From the NCBI RefSeq assembly GCF_013391105.1, contig NZ_CP058335.1:2852001-2916000 (forward strand): a DNA stretch of 64,000 bases, given 5' to 3'. The DNA is from Natronomonas salina. GTDB taxonomy: Archaea > Halobacteriota > Halobacteria > Halobacteriales > Haloarculaceae. This document shows positions 8,773 through 17,480 of the stretch, piece after piece (positions within the stretch are counted from its first letter, which is position 1; every line of letters begins with the position of its first letter). The translations under genes were made by a program, and so were the position numbers. The notes beneath the pieces were generated by a model. That model saw only the letters and a program-made list of their open reading frames with translations, ran no database searches and was not told the origin of the DNA.

Positions 8773-9561
8773 ATGGAATCAGTTGGCACGGGACTGGCCG
8801 GCATCGACCGCGACGGCCCGCGGGCGGACGTCTACCTCTCGCGCCCCGAGAAGCGCAACGCGATGACCGAGGACCTGATGCGGGACCTCACGGAGGCCTT
8901 CGAGACCGTCAGCGCGGACGAGGACGTCCGCGCGGTGGCGCTGCTCGGCGAGGGGCCCGTCTTCTGTGCGGGGATGGACCTCCACATGATGCGGAACCGC
9001 GTCGAGGAGGACTCCGAGATCGACCGCGACGTCTTCCCCGGACTGCTCGAGGCCATCGAGACCGCCCGACAGCCGGTCGTCGCGGGCATCAAGACCGCCG
9101 CCCCCGCCGGCGCCTTCGAGCTGACGCTGCCCTGCGACTTCCGGGTCATCGGCAGCGACGCGACCTACGGCGTCATCGAGGTGAAGCTGGGGACGTTCCC
9201 CCACGGCGGCGCGACCCAGCGGCTCCCGCGGCTCGTCGGCCTCTCGAAGGCCAAGGAGCTGGTCCTCACCGGCGAGTTCATCGACCCCGAGGAGGCGCTG
9301 GACTGCGGGCTCGTCCACGAGGTCTGCGACCCCGACGAGGTCGACGACCGGGCGCGGGCGTTCGCCGACCGCCTCTGCGAGAACGCGCCGCTCGGCCTCC
9401 GGAACGCCAAGCAGGCGCTGAACACGGCCCTCGAGACGCCGCTGCAGCAGGGTCTCGAGTACGAGCGGTCGCTCGGTCGCGAACTGGACGACACCCGCGA
9501 CTACCGCGAGGGCTTCGAGGCCCGCATCGAGGAGCGCGACCCGGAGTTCCGCGGGGAGTGA
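8773..9561 (+). CDS. Enoyl-CoA hydratase/isomerase family protein
   Basis: 262 residues with the crotonase fold. GPVFCAGMDLHMM forms the first oxyanion-hole strand; the second region is GAFELTLPCDFRVIGSDATY; KLGTFPHGGATQRLPRLVG is the usual substrate-pocket segment. It probably hydrates or isomerises an acyl-CoA in fatty-acid or amino-acid breakdown. TTTTAAG lies about 28 bases before ATG 8773. A second crotonase is encoded at 30294; they are distinct in sequence. Confidence 0.92.
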   Translation: MESVGTGLAGIDRDGPRADVYLSRPEKRNAMTEDLMRDLTEAFETVSADEDVRAVALLGEGPVFCAGMDLHMMRNRVEEDSEIDRDVFPGLLEAIETARQPVVAGIKTAAPAGAFELTLPCDFRVIGSDATYGVIEVKLGTFPHGGATQRLPRLVGLSKAKELVLTGEFIDPEEALDCGLVHEVCDPDEVDDRARAFADRLCENAPLGLRNAKQALNTALETPLQQGLEYERSLGRELDDTRDYREGFEARIEERDPEFRGE

Positions 9562-9658
9562 CCCGCGCGGAGGCGGGATCACCCCGCCGAGCCCGCTCCG
9601 CGGTTTCGTCGACCGATATGGCCAGAAACCTATTACATGCTCGTCAGAATGTTGTCGT

Positions 9659-10132
9659 ATGCGACTCCGAGCACTCGCCGTCGCGCTCGCCGTGCTGCTG
9701 TCGGTCGGTCTGGCAGCCGCACCGGTGGCCGCGGCAGAGCAGACGAGCGAGGCAGACGCCCAGGAGGTCGTCGAGTTCTACAACCAGAACGTCGATCAGG
9801 TGCCCGACGTCGTCCGCGACCGGTTCGCCGACGAGCGCGTCACCCTGACCGTCGAGCGCGACGGGCAGTCCGACGAAGTCTACACCGCGGTCACCGACGA
9901 CGAGGGCCAGGTCGTCTCCTTCGAGGAGGGCACCCACGACCCCACGATGCGGGTGACGACGGACGAGGCGACCATCCGCGACGTCGCCCAGTCTGAGAAC
10001 CCCCAGAGCGCCGCGATGGACGCCTACCGGTCCGAGCGCGTCGACGTCGAGGGCGTCGGGGTCACGAACACCGTGAAGGTCGAGGCCACGAAGCTCGGCT
10101 ATGAGATCGCCTCGAAGCTCGGCTTGTTCTGA
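9659..10132 (+). CDS. Secreted protein with SCP2-like domain
   Basis: 157 residues with a clear Sec-type signal peptide (LRALAVALAVLLSVGLAAAP, cleavage near VAAAEQ). The mature part has FYNQNVDQVPDVVRDRFADE and a C-terminal region (PTMRVTTDEATIRDVAQSEN, then TNTVKVEATKLGYEIASKLG) that resembles SCP2 sterol-carrier domains, which bind lipids. It would act outside the membrane. TATTAC about 28 bases upstream fits a leaderless start. Confidence 0.7.
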   Translation: MRLRALAVALAVLLSVGLAAAPVAAAEQTSEADAQEVVEFYNQNVDQVPDVVRDRFADERVTLTVERDGQSDEVYTAVTDDEGQVVSFEEGTHDPTMRVTTDEATIRDVAQSENPQSAAMDAYRSERVDVEGVGVTNTVKVEATKLGYEIASKLGLF

Positions 10133-10399
10133 CGGCCAGTAGCGTTCTTCTCCGCGTTCGATTTCGCTCTCAGCCGACGGTCAGCCCTCGCTGACGCTCC
10201 TCGATCGTCGCCCGGAGAACGGCAGGAGCGCCGGGCCATCGGGTCCACGTCGGGGATGGTGGGGATGGGGGGATAGGTGTGATCGACCCGGCGCACCGGC
10301 CCTTTCGACTCGATATTATTAACTCTTTGCAAGCGTAAATAACGCCGTCGGCGTCCCGGAACCCAGGCGTTTTTCTCGCCGGGCGCCGAAGGACCGCCA

Positions 10400-10651
10400 A
10401 TGAGCGACCCAGCGCGGACGGACGACGGCGGGTTCCGCAAGGGACGGAAGGACGCGACCATCATCATCGCGCCGTTCGTCCTCCTCGGGATCGGGAACCT
10501 GCTGCTCATCATGTGGTGGGGGATGGACCCGCTGTGGGGGTTCCTGCTGTTGCCGCCGATCCTCTTCATCTGCGTCATCGGGTGGATCGCCGTCCGCGGC
10601 GGCTTCGCCGAGGACCGCGCCGGGGGCGGCGACTACGAGGGCGGCGTCTAG
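10400..10651 (+). CDS. Small two-pass membrane protein (83 aa)
   Basis: 83 residues: a charged N-terminus, two transmembrane helices (IIIAPFVLLGIGNLLLIMWW and LWGFLLLPPILFICVIGWIA), and a Gly/Asp tail. No named family is recognised. Its stop codon overlaps the stop of the convergent PPOX gene in a shared CTAG (10648-10651). The 267-base stretch before it contains an AT-rich patch (near 10313-10342) but no convincing gene. Confidence 0.75.
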   Translation: MSDPARTDDGGFRKGRKDATIIIAPFVLLGIGNLLLIMWWGMDPLWGFLLLPPILFICVIGWIAVRGGFAEDRAGGGDYEGGV

Positions 10652-11109
10652 CGGACCGGCGCCGGCGCGTACGACTGGTCGCGGGCGACGACCGTCTCCG
10701 GTTCGACGCGGACCAGCAGCGCGGTGTCGGTCGGCTGGGCGACGTACTCCGAGAACCGCGGGTCCCAGTCCTCGCGGTCGGGCCCGAGGTAGCGCGCCAG
10801 CAGGCGCTCGGCCAGCGTCGGGTCGAAGGGCTCGACGCTGCCCGCCCCGCGGATGCCGACGTGCTGGACGAGGCCGCGCTCGGCGTCGAAGTCGACGACG
10901 CCGAGCGCGCAGGCCGGTTCGCGTTCGATGCGGGACGGGAACGTGTCCGTCGCGGCGTCCCCGAGGATCCAGGCCGCCTCGTCCTCCCAGAGGTACCAGA
11001 CCGGCGACTCCCGGGGTCCCTCGGGGGCCCGCGTCGCCAGGTGGCCGAACAGCGGCCGCGAGAGGAACGCCTCGAGGCTGGGCCCGAGGCTGTTCTCGAC
11101 GATCTCCAT
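10648..11109 (-). CDS. Pyridoxamine 5'-phosphate oxidase-like (PPOX) flavin protein
   Basis: 153 residues of split-barrel FMN-binding type: FLSRPLFGHLATRAPEGPRE, PVWYLWEDEAAWILG, a SRIEREPACALGVVDFD segment and a C-terminal dimer-type region. Haloarchaea carry many such proteins; they may reduce flavins, F420 or other cofactors, so no reaction is assigned. It is convergent with the small membrane protein and upstream of the tRNA on the same strand. Confidence 0.85.
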   Translation of the reverse strand: MEIVENSLGPSLEAFLSRPLFGHLATRAPEGPRESPVWYLWEDEAAWILGDAATDTFPSRIEREPACALGVVDFDAERGLVQHVGIRGAGSVEPFDPTLAERLLARYLGPDREDWDPRFSEYVAQPTDTALLVRVEPETVVARDQSYAPAPVR

Positions 11110-11248
11110 GGCCGAACCCCGACGGGGGCGAGCAAGAAGGTGGCGATATTTGCGGGTACTGGTGGGGACTAGCACGCCTGCAGCGGGGTTACGAATTGAT
11201 CGGCCCCTGGCCGGCGATTGCGCTACGGGTACGCTTCGAGTTGGAGAA

Positions 11249-11333
11249 CGCCGAGGAGGAGATTTGAACTCCTGAGTCCGTGAGGACAGTTGCTCTCGAA
11301 GCAACCGCCTTGGCCGGGCTAGGCTACCTCGGC
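11249..11333 (-). tRNA. tRNA-Ser (anticodon CGA)
   Basis: Read on the minus strand, a 7-bp acceptor stem (GCCGAGG with CCTCGGC) encloses a D arm, an anticodon arm GTTGC-TTCGAGA-GCAAC with anticodon CGA, a long variable arm with a GTCC/GGAC stem, and a T arm GGAGTTCAAATCTCC. The discriminator base is G, usual for archaeal tRNA-Ser, and CCA is not encoded. No intron is visible. An upstream box (CATAAAG near 11360) could be the promoter. Confidence 0.95.
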
Positions 11334-11496
11334 TCACTCGGACGTGGGACGGTTTCGACTTTATGGGTTTCGGTCTACCGGAACGACGGCGAGGGTCGCG
11401 CGGTCGCTCTCGAACGCGGCCGGGCAGTGCCGGCGGGGTCGCGTCCGATGCGTCGGCGTGGGAAGAACAAAGGGGATTGCCACCCTCTGACACGAC

Positions 11497-11949
11497 ATGA
11501 CGCTGCTCGTCCCGTACGACGGTTCGGAGCTCTCGGAAGCGGCCCTGCAACGCGCCACGCAGTTCGGCGAGGCGTTCGACCAGGAGGTCGTCGTCCTGGT
11601 CGTGGTCCCCACGGACGAGGACTACGTCCGCGAACGCGGCCTCGTCGACGAGGGCGAGGAGTACGACTCCGAGCTCTTCGCCCTCGAGCTCCGCGACGAG
11701 GCCGAGAAGATCGCCCCCGACGCGACGTTCCGGAGCGAGCGTGCGACCGACCCCGAGGACGAGCCGTACGCCTCCACGACGATGAACATCGTCCGGACCA
11801 TCCGGCAGGTCGCCGGCGAGCTCGACGCCGAGATCGTCTTCCTCGGCAGCGAGAACGCCGCCAGCGTCTCACAGCCGCTCTCGAGCATCGGCGCGCCGGT
11901 CTCGAACGACCCCCGCTACGACGTCCACATCGTCAGGCACCCCGACTAG
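11497..11949 (+). CDS. UspA-like universal stress protein (ATP motif absent)
   Basis: 150 residues with the UspA start LLVPYDGSELSEAALQRATQ and a VVVLVVVPTDEDY strand. The C-terminal Gly-x2-Gly-x9-Gly-Ser nucleotide motif of ATP-binding Usp proteins is not preserved (FLGSENAASVSQPLSSIGAP), so ATP binding is doubtful. It overlaps the next usp gene tail-to-tail by 17 bases. First of three usp genes within 1.4 kb. Confidence 0.88.
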   Translation: MTLLVPYDGSELSEAALQRATQFGEAFDQEVVVLVVVPTDEDYVRERGLVDEGEEYDSELFALELRDEAEKIAPDATFRSERATDPEDEPYASTTMNIVRTIRQVAGELDAEIVFLGSENAASVSQPLSSIGAPVSNDPRYDVHIVRHPD

Positions 11950-12382
11950 ACTCGTTCCCGCGGCCGACCACCACGACCGGCACCGGCGACTGCGAGAGCA
12001 ACTGCTCGGTGGTGCTGCCGAGGACGAGCCGCTTGAACCCCGACCGACCGGTCGCCCCGAGGACGACGACGTCGGCGCCGCTCTCCTCGACCTGTTCCAG
12101 CAGCCGCTCCGGCGGCGGCCCCTCGTCGACCGTCGTCTCGCAGTCGACGCCGGCCGACTCGGCGACGCGGGCGACCGCGTCCACGGCCTCCCTGGCGTCC
12201 GCCCGGAGGTTCTCCCGGACCTCGTCGGGGTCGACGATGGCGTTGTCGTAGGCCGTCCGCGTCTCCACGACGGCGACCGCGTGGACCCGCGCCCCGGTCG
12301 GGGCCGCCAGCGCCATCGCGTGGTCGGTGGCCGCCGCCGAGTCCTCGCTGCCGTCGGTGGCCACCAGGATGGTGTCGTACAT
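11933..12382 (-). CDS. UspA-like universal stress protein
   Basis: 149 residues: TILVATDGSEDSAAATDHAM at the start and VVVLGATGRSGFKRLVLGST, then TEQLLSQSPVPVVVV, at the end. The latter carries an intact Gly-x2-Gly-x9-Gly-Ser ATP-binding motif. It is expected to be a cytoplasmic homodimer. It has the most typical sequence of the three local usp genes. Confidence 0.93.
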   Translation of the reverse strand: MYDTILVATDGSEDSAAATDHAMALAAPTGARVHAVAVVETRTAYDNAIVDPDEVRENLRADAREAVDAVARVAESAGVDCETTVDEGPPPERLLEQVEESGADVVVLGATGRSGFKRLVLGSTTEQLLSQSPVPVVVVGRGNESSRGA

Positions 12383-12485
12383 GCGCGGGGGTAGGCGGGC
12401 GGACTGGATAAAGCCGGACGTCGACCAGCGCCGCCCCTCGACGCGGTCCCCGGCGGGCGTGGCCCGTCGCTCCGCGCGGCGGCCG

Positions 12486-12908
12486 TCAGTCCCGGTCCCG
12501 GACGACCGTCACGGGCACCGGCGATCGCCGGATGACCGTCTCGGCGACGCTCCCGAGGAGGACGCGGCTGATGCCGTCGCGGCCGTGACTCCCGATGACG
12601 ACGTGGTCGACGCCCTCGTCCTCGGCGTACTGGACGATGGCGCGGGCGGGCCGGCCGACCACCGAGTCCGTGACGATGTCGACGCCTGCAGCGACCGCCC
12701 GTTCCTCCGCGTCGCCGAGCACGGTCTCGGCTCCCTCTTCGGCGCTCGAGAGCCAGTCGCCGGCGCTTCCGGGCCCCCACGTGGTCGCCCCGTCGACGGG
12801 GTCCATCACGTACAGCGCCGTGATGTCGTCGTCGCCGAACTGCTCGAAGGCGTGGGCCAGCGCCGCCACGGACGGATCGGAGCCGTCGACCGGCACGAGG
12901 ACGTGCAT
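12486..12908 (-). CDS. UspA-like universal stress protein
   Basis: 140 residues from ATG 12908 (MHVLVPVDGSDPS); an upstream ATG nine codons earlier is rejected because CTTTATG at about -30 fits leaderless initiation at 12908. The ATP motif is present: VVIGSHGRDGISRVLLGSVA, then RRSPVPVTVV. It lies 103 bases before the neighbouring usp on the same strand. Confidence 0.92.
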   Translation of the reverse strand: MHVLVPVDGSDPSVAALAHAFEQFGDDDITALYVMDPVDGATTWGPGSAGDWLSSAEEGAETVLGDAEERAVAAGVDIVTDSVVGRPARAIVQYAEDEGVDHVVIGSHGRDGISRVLLGSVAETVIRRSPVPVTVVRDRD

Positions 12909-12965
12909 GTGGTTTGCTACCGTGCCGTAACACATAAAGCCCGGAGGCCGTTCGTCGGTCGGGGC

Positions 12966-14018
12966 CTACGCCTCCGGGTCGGGCCTGGCGCCGATGGGGA
13001 CCGTGACCTCCTGGCGCTCGCCGTCGCGGATCACGACCGCGTCGACGCGCTGGCCCGGCGAGAGCTCAAGGGCCAGCGTCGTCCCCAGGTCGGCGTTCGA
13101 GTCGATGCGGTTGCCCGCGAGCTCGACCAGCACGTCGCCGCCCGTGGGGACGCGCTGGCCGTCGACGACCGTCTCGCCGTCGGCGCCGCGCAGCGTCTGG
13201 CCCTCGGGGCCGTCGTCGCGCAACTCGAGGACGAAGATGCCGCGGGCTGCCTCGAGGTCGTTCGCCTCGGCGAGCGTCGGCGTCACCGGGAGCAGGCTGA
13301 TCCCGAGGTACGGGTGGTCGTAGCTCCCCGTCTGGATCAGCTCCGGAAGCACCCGCTGGGCCAGCAGCGGCGAGACGGCGAAGCCGACGCTCGTCCCCGC
13401 GCCGGCGACCGCGATGCCGGTCACCTCGCCGTCCATGGTGACCAGCGGACCGCCGCTGTTGCCGGGGTCGAGCCCGGCGTCGGTCTGGACCGTGTTCGGG
13501 ATAGAGTATCCGGTGGGTCCCGGCAACGACCGGTTCTTCCCGCTGATGATGCCGGTCGACACCGACGACTCCAGGCCGAAGGGGCTGCCGAGCGCCAGCA
13601 CCTCCGTCCCGACCGGCGGGACGCTGTCGACGAACGACAGCGGCGGCGCGTCGTCCGGGACGTCCGTCGCCAGCACCGCGAGGTCGGCGTAGACGTCGCT
13701 GGCGTTGACCGCCGCCTCGCGCCACTCGCCGTCGGCGAACCTGACGTCCAGGGAGTCCGCGTCGGCGACGACGTGCTGGTTCGTGACGACGTAGTCCTCG
13801 TAGACGAACCCGGAGCCGCCGCCGCGGGCGTCGCCGACGTAGGTGACCGAACCGACGGTCCCCTCGTACACCTCGGTGTACCGACCGGTCCGGTTCGCCG
13901 GGGCGGACGACCTCGAGACCGGTTCCGCCGACTCCTGGAACCCGGTCGGACAGCCCGCGAGGCCGGCAGCCAGGCCGGTCGCAGCCGCGAGGAATCGACG
14001 TCGGGTCGGGTCTTCCAT
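12966..14018 (-). CDS. HtrA/DegP-type serine protease, Tat lipoprotein
   Basis: 350 residues. The N-terminus TRRRFLAAATGLAAGLAGC is a twin-arginine signal with a lipobox (Cys23), so the protein is exported folded and lipid-anchored on the outer face. The trypsin-like triad is His82 (VVTNQHVV), Asp112 (YADLAVLA) and Ser188 (DPGNSGGPLV). A PDZ domain follows (about 240-345: LGISLLPVTPTLAEANDLEA, GGDVLVELAGNRID). It is probably a quality-control protease for secreted proteins. Its upstream region is the repeat-rich spacer 14019-14262. Confidence 0.93.
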   Translation of the reverse strand: MEDPTRRRFLAAATGLAAGLAGCPTGFQESAEPVSRSSAPANRTGRYTEVYEGTVGSVTYVGDARGGGSGFVYEDYVVTNQHVVADADSLDVRFADGEWREAAVNASDVYADLAVLATDVPDDAPPLSFVDSVPPVGTEVLALGSPFGLESSVSTGIISGKNRSLPGPTGYSIPNTVQTDAGLDPGNSGGPLVTMDGEVTGIAVAGAGTSVGFAVSPLLAQRVLPELIQTGSYDHPYLGISLLPVTPTLAEANDLEAARGIFVLELRDDGPEGQTLRGADGETVVDGQRVPTGGDVLVELAGNRIDSNADLGTTLALELSPGQRVDAVVIRDGERQEVTVPIGARPDPEA

Positions 14019-14081
14019 ACCCCCCGTTGGACGTCGACCGGAAAAGTGGTTCGGACGCGAGGATACGTCACACGAACCCGC

Positions 14082-14110
14082 TGCTCGCGGGTCGTTCCAC
14101 TCCCCGCTCG
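14082..14110 (+). repeat. Copy 1 of a 29-bp perfect direct repeat
   Basis: This 29-bp sequence (begins TGCTCGCGGG, ends CCCCGCTCG) recurs exactly at 14184-14212. The spacer that contains both (14019-14262) also has several degenerate CGCTCACTTCGTTCAC-like units, a common haloarchaeal intergenic theme. Confidence 0.85.
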
Positions 14111-14183
14111 TCACTCGAGGTCGTCGTGGACGACTCGCGGCTCACTCCGTTCGCCGCTCGTGTTTCGCGGTTCTCGCTCGCTT

Positions 14184-14212
14184 TGCTCGCGGGTCGTTCC
14201 ACTCCCCGCTCG
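14184..14212 (+). repeat. Copy 2 of the 29-bp direct repeat, followed by a hairpin
   Basis: Identical to 14082-14110. Immediately after it, CGAGACG (14218-14224) pairs with CGTCTCG (14238-14244) to form a 7-bp stem with a 13-base loop. Both lie between the stop of the 7TM gene and the start of the protease gene, both minus strand, so the hairpin may end the upstream transcript. Confidence 0.8.
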
Positions 14213-14262
14213 CCGAACGAGACGCTCACTTCGTTCACGTCTCGCGCTCGCTCCGAACCGCG

Positions 14263-15033
14263 CTAGTCTTCCATCGTCTGCTGTCGCCACGTCGTCTGGT
14301 CGTACAGCCGTTCGACCTCCCCCTCCTGCTGGCGGATGGTGACCGCGGTGTTGAACAGGAACGCGGCGACCAGGACGGTGCCGACAAGCCAGACGGCGTC
14401 GACGATGCCGGGGTCGAAGCCGACGATGCCGGCCGCGAGGTCGGTCATCACGATGACGACGGTCCCGAGGATGGCCGGCAGCAGGTGGCGGGTCAGCGCC
14501 GCGAGGGTCGTGCCCTCGTAGACCCGGACGGTCTGGACGGCGTAGAAGACCGCCCAGACGGACGCGGCCACCCAGCCGACGGCGACGACGGGTCGGACCC
14601 ACTCGCTGGCGACGAGAAAGCCCGCCCACCAGGCGACAATGAACGCCGCGACGACGACGTAGTCCACCCAAACGGGCAGCAGTCGGGAGGGGCTCTCGAC
14701 GGTGCGCTCGGCGTGGTACATCGCGCGGATGCCCAGGCCGAGAAAGAGGATGAAGAAGAGGACGGCGCCCTCGACGAAGACGTTGACCCACGGCAGGTCG
14801 GTGAGCTGTGCGGCGACGCCGGCGACGCCATAGACGGCCGCCGCCCCGACGCCGACCGCGAGGTACCCCCACTCGTAGTCGAACCCCTCTGCGAGCACCC
14901 GCCGGACGTACTGCACGAGGTAGACGAGCAGCACGCCGGCCGCGACCGCGATGACGCCGTAGGCCAGCAGCCGTGCGAACAGCACTGTCACCGCCGGATC
15001 GCCGCCACCGACGAAGAGCGGGGTCGGTCCCAT
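14263..15033 (-). CDS. Seven-transmembrane haloarchaeal protein
   Basis: 256 residues with seven predicted membrane helices (for example VTVLFARLLAYGVIAVAAGV, VFVEGAVLFFILFLGLGIRA, ILGTVVIVMTDLAAGIVG) and a short charged cytoplasmic tail ending TTWRQQTMED. No retinal lysine motif of rhodopsins is apparent. The family is not recognised beyond similar haloarchaeal membrane proteins. ACCTTTCAGG about 30 bases before ATG 15033 is the probable promoter. Confidence 0.75.
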   Translation of the reverse strand: MGPTPLFVGGGDPAVTVLFARLLAYGVIAVAAGVLLVYLVQYVRRVLAEGFDYEWGYLAVGVGAAAVYGVAGVAAQLTDLPWVNVFVEGAVLFFILFLGLGIRAMYHAERTVESPSRLLPVWVDYVVVAAFIVAWWAGFLVASEWVRPVVAVGWVAASVWAVFYAVQTVRVYEGTTLAALTRHLLPAILGTVVIVMTDLAAGIVGFDPGIVDAVWLVGTVLVAAFLFNTAVTIRQQEGEVERLYDQTTWRQQTMED

Positions 15034-15125
15034 GATTGCCCCTCGGATGCCCTCCCTGAAAGGTGTTGATTCTCGTCCGGCCGCGCCCGGCCATTTATGG
15101 GAGCGGCGGACGAGTGCCGAACGCC

Positions 15126-17006
15126 ATGAGCGACGACGCGGACCTCCGCGAGGCGGTGCGGCGCCTCGAATCGGAGGTCGACGCCCTCCACCGTCGCCTC
15201 GACGCGCTCGAGGAAGCGACCGACCGCGAACCGACCGACCGGCCCTCGGACCCCGTCGCCAGCGAAGCCGAGACCGGACCGTCGACGGATGCCCCGCCGC
15301 CGACGGATGCCGAGGCGGCTCGACCGACGGGGCCCCCTGGAGACGAATCGACGGCGACGCCCGAATCGACCGCGGGGGGCTGGACCCAGGTGGGCGATAC
15401 CCAGGAGAGCGGTCGCGACTGGGAGCTGGCCGTCGGCGTCAGGTGGCTCGGACTCCTCGGCGCGCTCGCGCTCGTCGTCGGCGTCGTCTTCTTCGTCCGG
15501 CTGGCCATCGAGCGGGGGATGCTCGGCCCGCTCGGTCGCGTCGCCGCGGGGACGGTCGGCGGACTCGCGTTGCTCGCGGTCGGGCGGTACGCCGCGACCC
15601 GACGCGGGTACGTCCGCTGGGGCCGCATCGCGTCGGGCGCCGGCCTCGCGGTCGCGTACTTCAGCATCTACGCCGCCTACGGCTTCGCGAGCTACCGGGA
15701 GGCCATCGGAACCCCGCTGTGGGCGGCGCTGGCCGCGATGACGTTGCTGGTCGGCGCGACCGCCGCCGTCTCCATCCGCGACCGGGCGCCGCTGGTCGCC
15801 GGCGAGGCGTTCCTCTTCGGCTACGTCACCGCCTACCTGAGCACCGAGGCGACCACGCTGGTGCTGACGCCGACGTACGCGCTGCTGCTGGCGGGCGGAC
15901 TGGTCGCCATCGCCGCCGTCCGGTCCTGGAGCGGCCTGGTGGTTGCCAGCGTGTTCGCGACCTACGCCGTCGTCGGATTCTGGCTGCTCGACCTCGACCC
16001 GCCGTCGTGGGGCGTCGCCGTCGTCACCGGCGCGACGTTCCTGCTGTACCTCGCGGGCAGCTACGCACTCCGGCGGTACGACCGGTTCGACGACCCGCTG
16101 TTCCGGGGCGGTCTGGTCGCGCTCACCGTCTCGAACGGCCTCTTTGCGGCGCTCCTCCTCGAGATATCGCTCCTCGGACTGTTCGCGGAGCCGCTCGTCG
16201 AGGGCGCGGGGACGGTCCTCGTCGGCCTCGCGCTGGCGGTGTTCTACGCCCTCACGGATCGCCCGTCGGTCCTCCACCGCCACGCTGGCGTACCGGGCAG
16301 GCGCGACGGGACCGCCGCGGCGACGTCGGTCGTGCTGCTGGCGGTCGGCCTCGGGCAGGCCCTGGGGCCGTTCTGGACGACGGTCGCCGGCCTCGCGGTC
16401 GTCTGCCTCGCCGTCGGTCTCTCGGCGGTCGACGACGCGCCCGCCTTCCGCACCGGCGCCCACGTCGTCGCCGTCGGCGTCGCGGGCAAGATTCTCGTCT
16501 TCGACGCCGGCGACCTGGCCGGGTTCGACGCCGCCGAGCCGCTCGCGGCGTTGACCGGCCGTCCCGTCGCCTTCGCGCTCGGCGTCGCCGTGTTCTACGG
16601 CCTCGCCCGGTGGTTCGCGGTCCGCGAGGGCTCGCTGCACGACGCCGAGCGGAGCCGGAAGATCACCGTGAGCGCGCCGTACGCCGCCGCGGCGACGGTG
16701 ATCGCGGTCGTCGGACTCGGCCTGGAGCTCTCCGGGGTCGGCATCTCGGTCGCGTGGGCGCTGTTCGGCGTCGCGCTGCTGGCCGTCGGCCTCGCCGGCG
16801 ACCGCCGCGGCGTCCGCCTGCTCGGCGTCGGCGTCCTCGGACTGGCGACCGCCAAGGTGTTCCTCTTCGACACCCGGGGACTCGACACCGTCGCGCGGAC
16901 GCTGTCGTTCCTCGTGCTGGGGGCCGTCCTGCTGGCCGCGTCGTACGGCTACGCCCGAACGCGGGCGGACGTCGACCTGGGGATAGACCTCCCGGGCGGG
17001 AAGTGA
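15126..17006 (+). CDS. DUF2339 polytopic membrane protein
   Basis: 626 residues. A coiled N-terminus (DLREAVRRLESEVDALHRRL, then DALEEATDRE) and a Pro/Thr/Asp linker are followed by a membrane domain of about 16-18 hydrophobic segments that begins at GVRWLGLLGALALVVGVVFF. Recurrent motifs (RYAATRRGYVRWGRIASGAG, KVFLFDTRGLDTVARTLSFL) are those of DUF2339 proteins. These large integral proteins are widespread; the role is unknown, with cell-envelope functions suggested for some. ATG 15126 starts the coiled segment. Confidence 0.9.
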   Translation: MSDDADLREAVRRLESEVDALHRRLDALEEATDREPTDRPSDPVASEAETGPSTDAPPPTDAEAARPTGPPGDESTATPESTAGGWTQVGDTQESGRDWELAVGVRWLGLLGALALVVGVVFFVRLAIERGMLGPLGRVAAGTVGGLALLAVGRYAATRRGYVRWGRIASGAGLAVAYFSIYAAYGFASYREAIGTPLWAALAAMTLLVGATAAVSIRDRAPLVAGEAFLFGYVTAYLSTEATTLVLTPTYALLLAGGLVAIAAVRSWSGLVVASVFATYAVVGFWLLDLDPPSWGVAVVTGATFLLYLAGSYALRRYDRFDDPLFRGGLVALTVSNGLFAALLLEISLLGLFAEPLVEGAGTVLVGLALAVFYALTDRPSVLHRHAGVPGRRDGTAAATSVVLLAVGLGQALGPFWTTVAGLAVVCLAVGLSAVDDAPAFRTGAHVVAVGVAGKILVFDAGDLAGFDAAEPLAALTGRPVAFALGVAVFYGLARWFAVREGSLHDAERSRKITVSAPYAAAATVIAVVGLGLELSGVGISVAWALFGVALLAVGLAGDRRGVRLLGVGVLGLATAKVFLFDTRGLDTVARTLSFLVLGAVLLAASYGYARTRADVDLGIDLPGGK

Positions 17007-17059
17007 CCCGTCCGGTCGGGACCGCAAGCCCCTTCGAGCGCTGGCGCCCAGCGACGGGC

Positions 17060-17440
17060 ATGGCGCGTCGACGTCTGTTGCTCGGGGCCGTCGCCGCGGG
17101 GCTGGCCGGCTGCATCACCGACCCGGGGCGGAGCTGCCGGGGCGCGACGTGGCGCCTCTCGCTGGCGCCGACCGAATCGGTCGACGACCCGCTCTCCCTG
17201 GAGGCCGATTCGCTGTCGACGGCCGCCGACGCGGTCGTGGAGACGGCCGTCGACGGCGAGCACGTCGAGCGCTGCGTCGTCTGGGACGCCGACCCCGGCC
17301 CCTCCGACGGGCTGCGGGAGGTCGGCGAGCGGCTCGAGGCCCACCTCGGGATCGATCTGGCCGGCCGCCGCGAGACGGTCCGGGCGGACGCGCGACGTGC
17401 GGGCGAGGACTACCGGCTGACGCTCCAGATCGAGGGATAG
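17060..17440 (+). CDS. Small putative lipoprotein
   Basis: 126 residues. MARRRLLLGAVAAGLAGC is a basic signal peptide with a lipobox ending at Cys18, so a membrane-anchored extracellular lipoprotein is predicted. The mature domain (SCRGATWRLSLAPTESVDDP, EHVERCVVWDADPGPSDGL) has two further Cys that may pair. It lies 53 bases after the DUF2339 gene and may be co-transcribed. No named family is recognised. Confidence 0.72.
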   Translation: MARRRLLLGAVAAGLAGCITDPGRSCRGATWRLSLAPTESVDDPLSLEADSLSTAADAVVETAVDGEHVERCVVWDADPGPSDGLREVGERLEAHLGIDLAGRRETVRADARRAGEDYRLTLQIEG

Positions 17441-17480
17441 TCGTTAGCTTCATTCGGCTCGGCCTGGTATAGGGGGATAG

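Noticed and set aside
10133-10399. A small minus-strand frame upstream of the two-pass membrane protein
   Set aside because: No conserved features, no promoter on that strand, and an AT-rich stretch inside fits a promoter for the gene at 10400.
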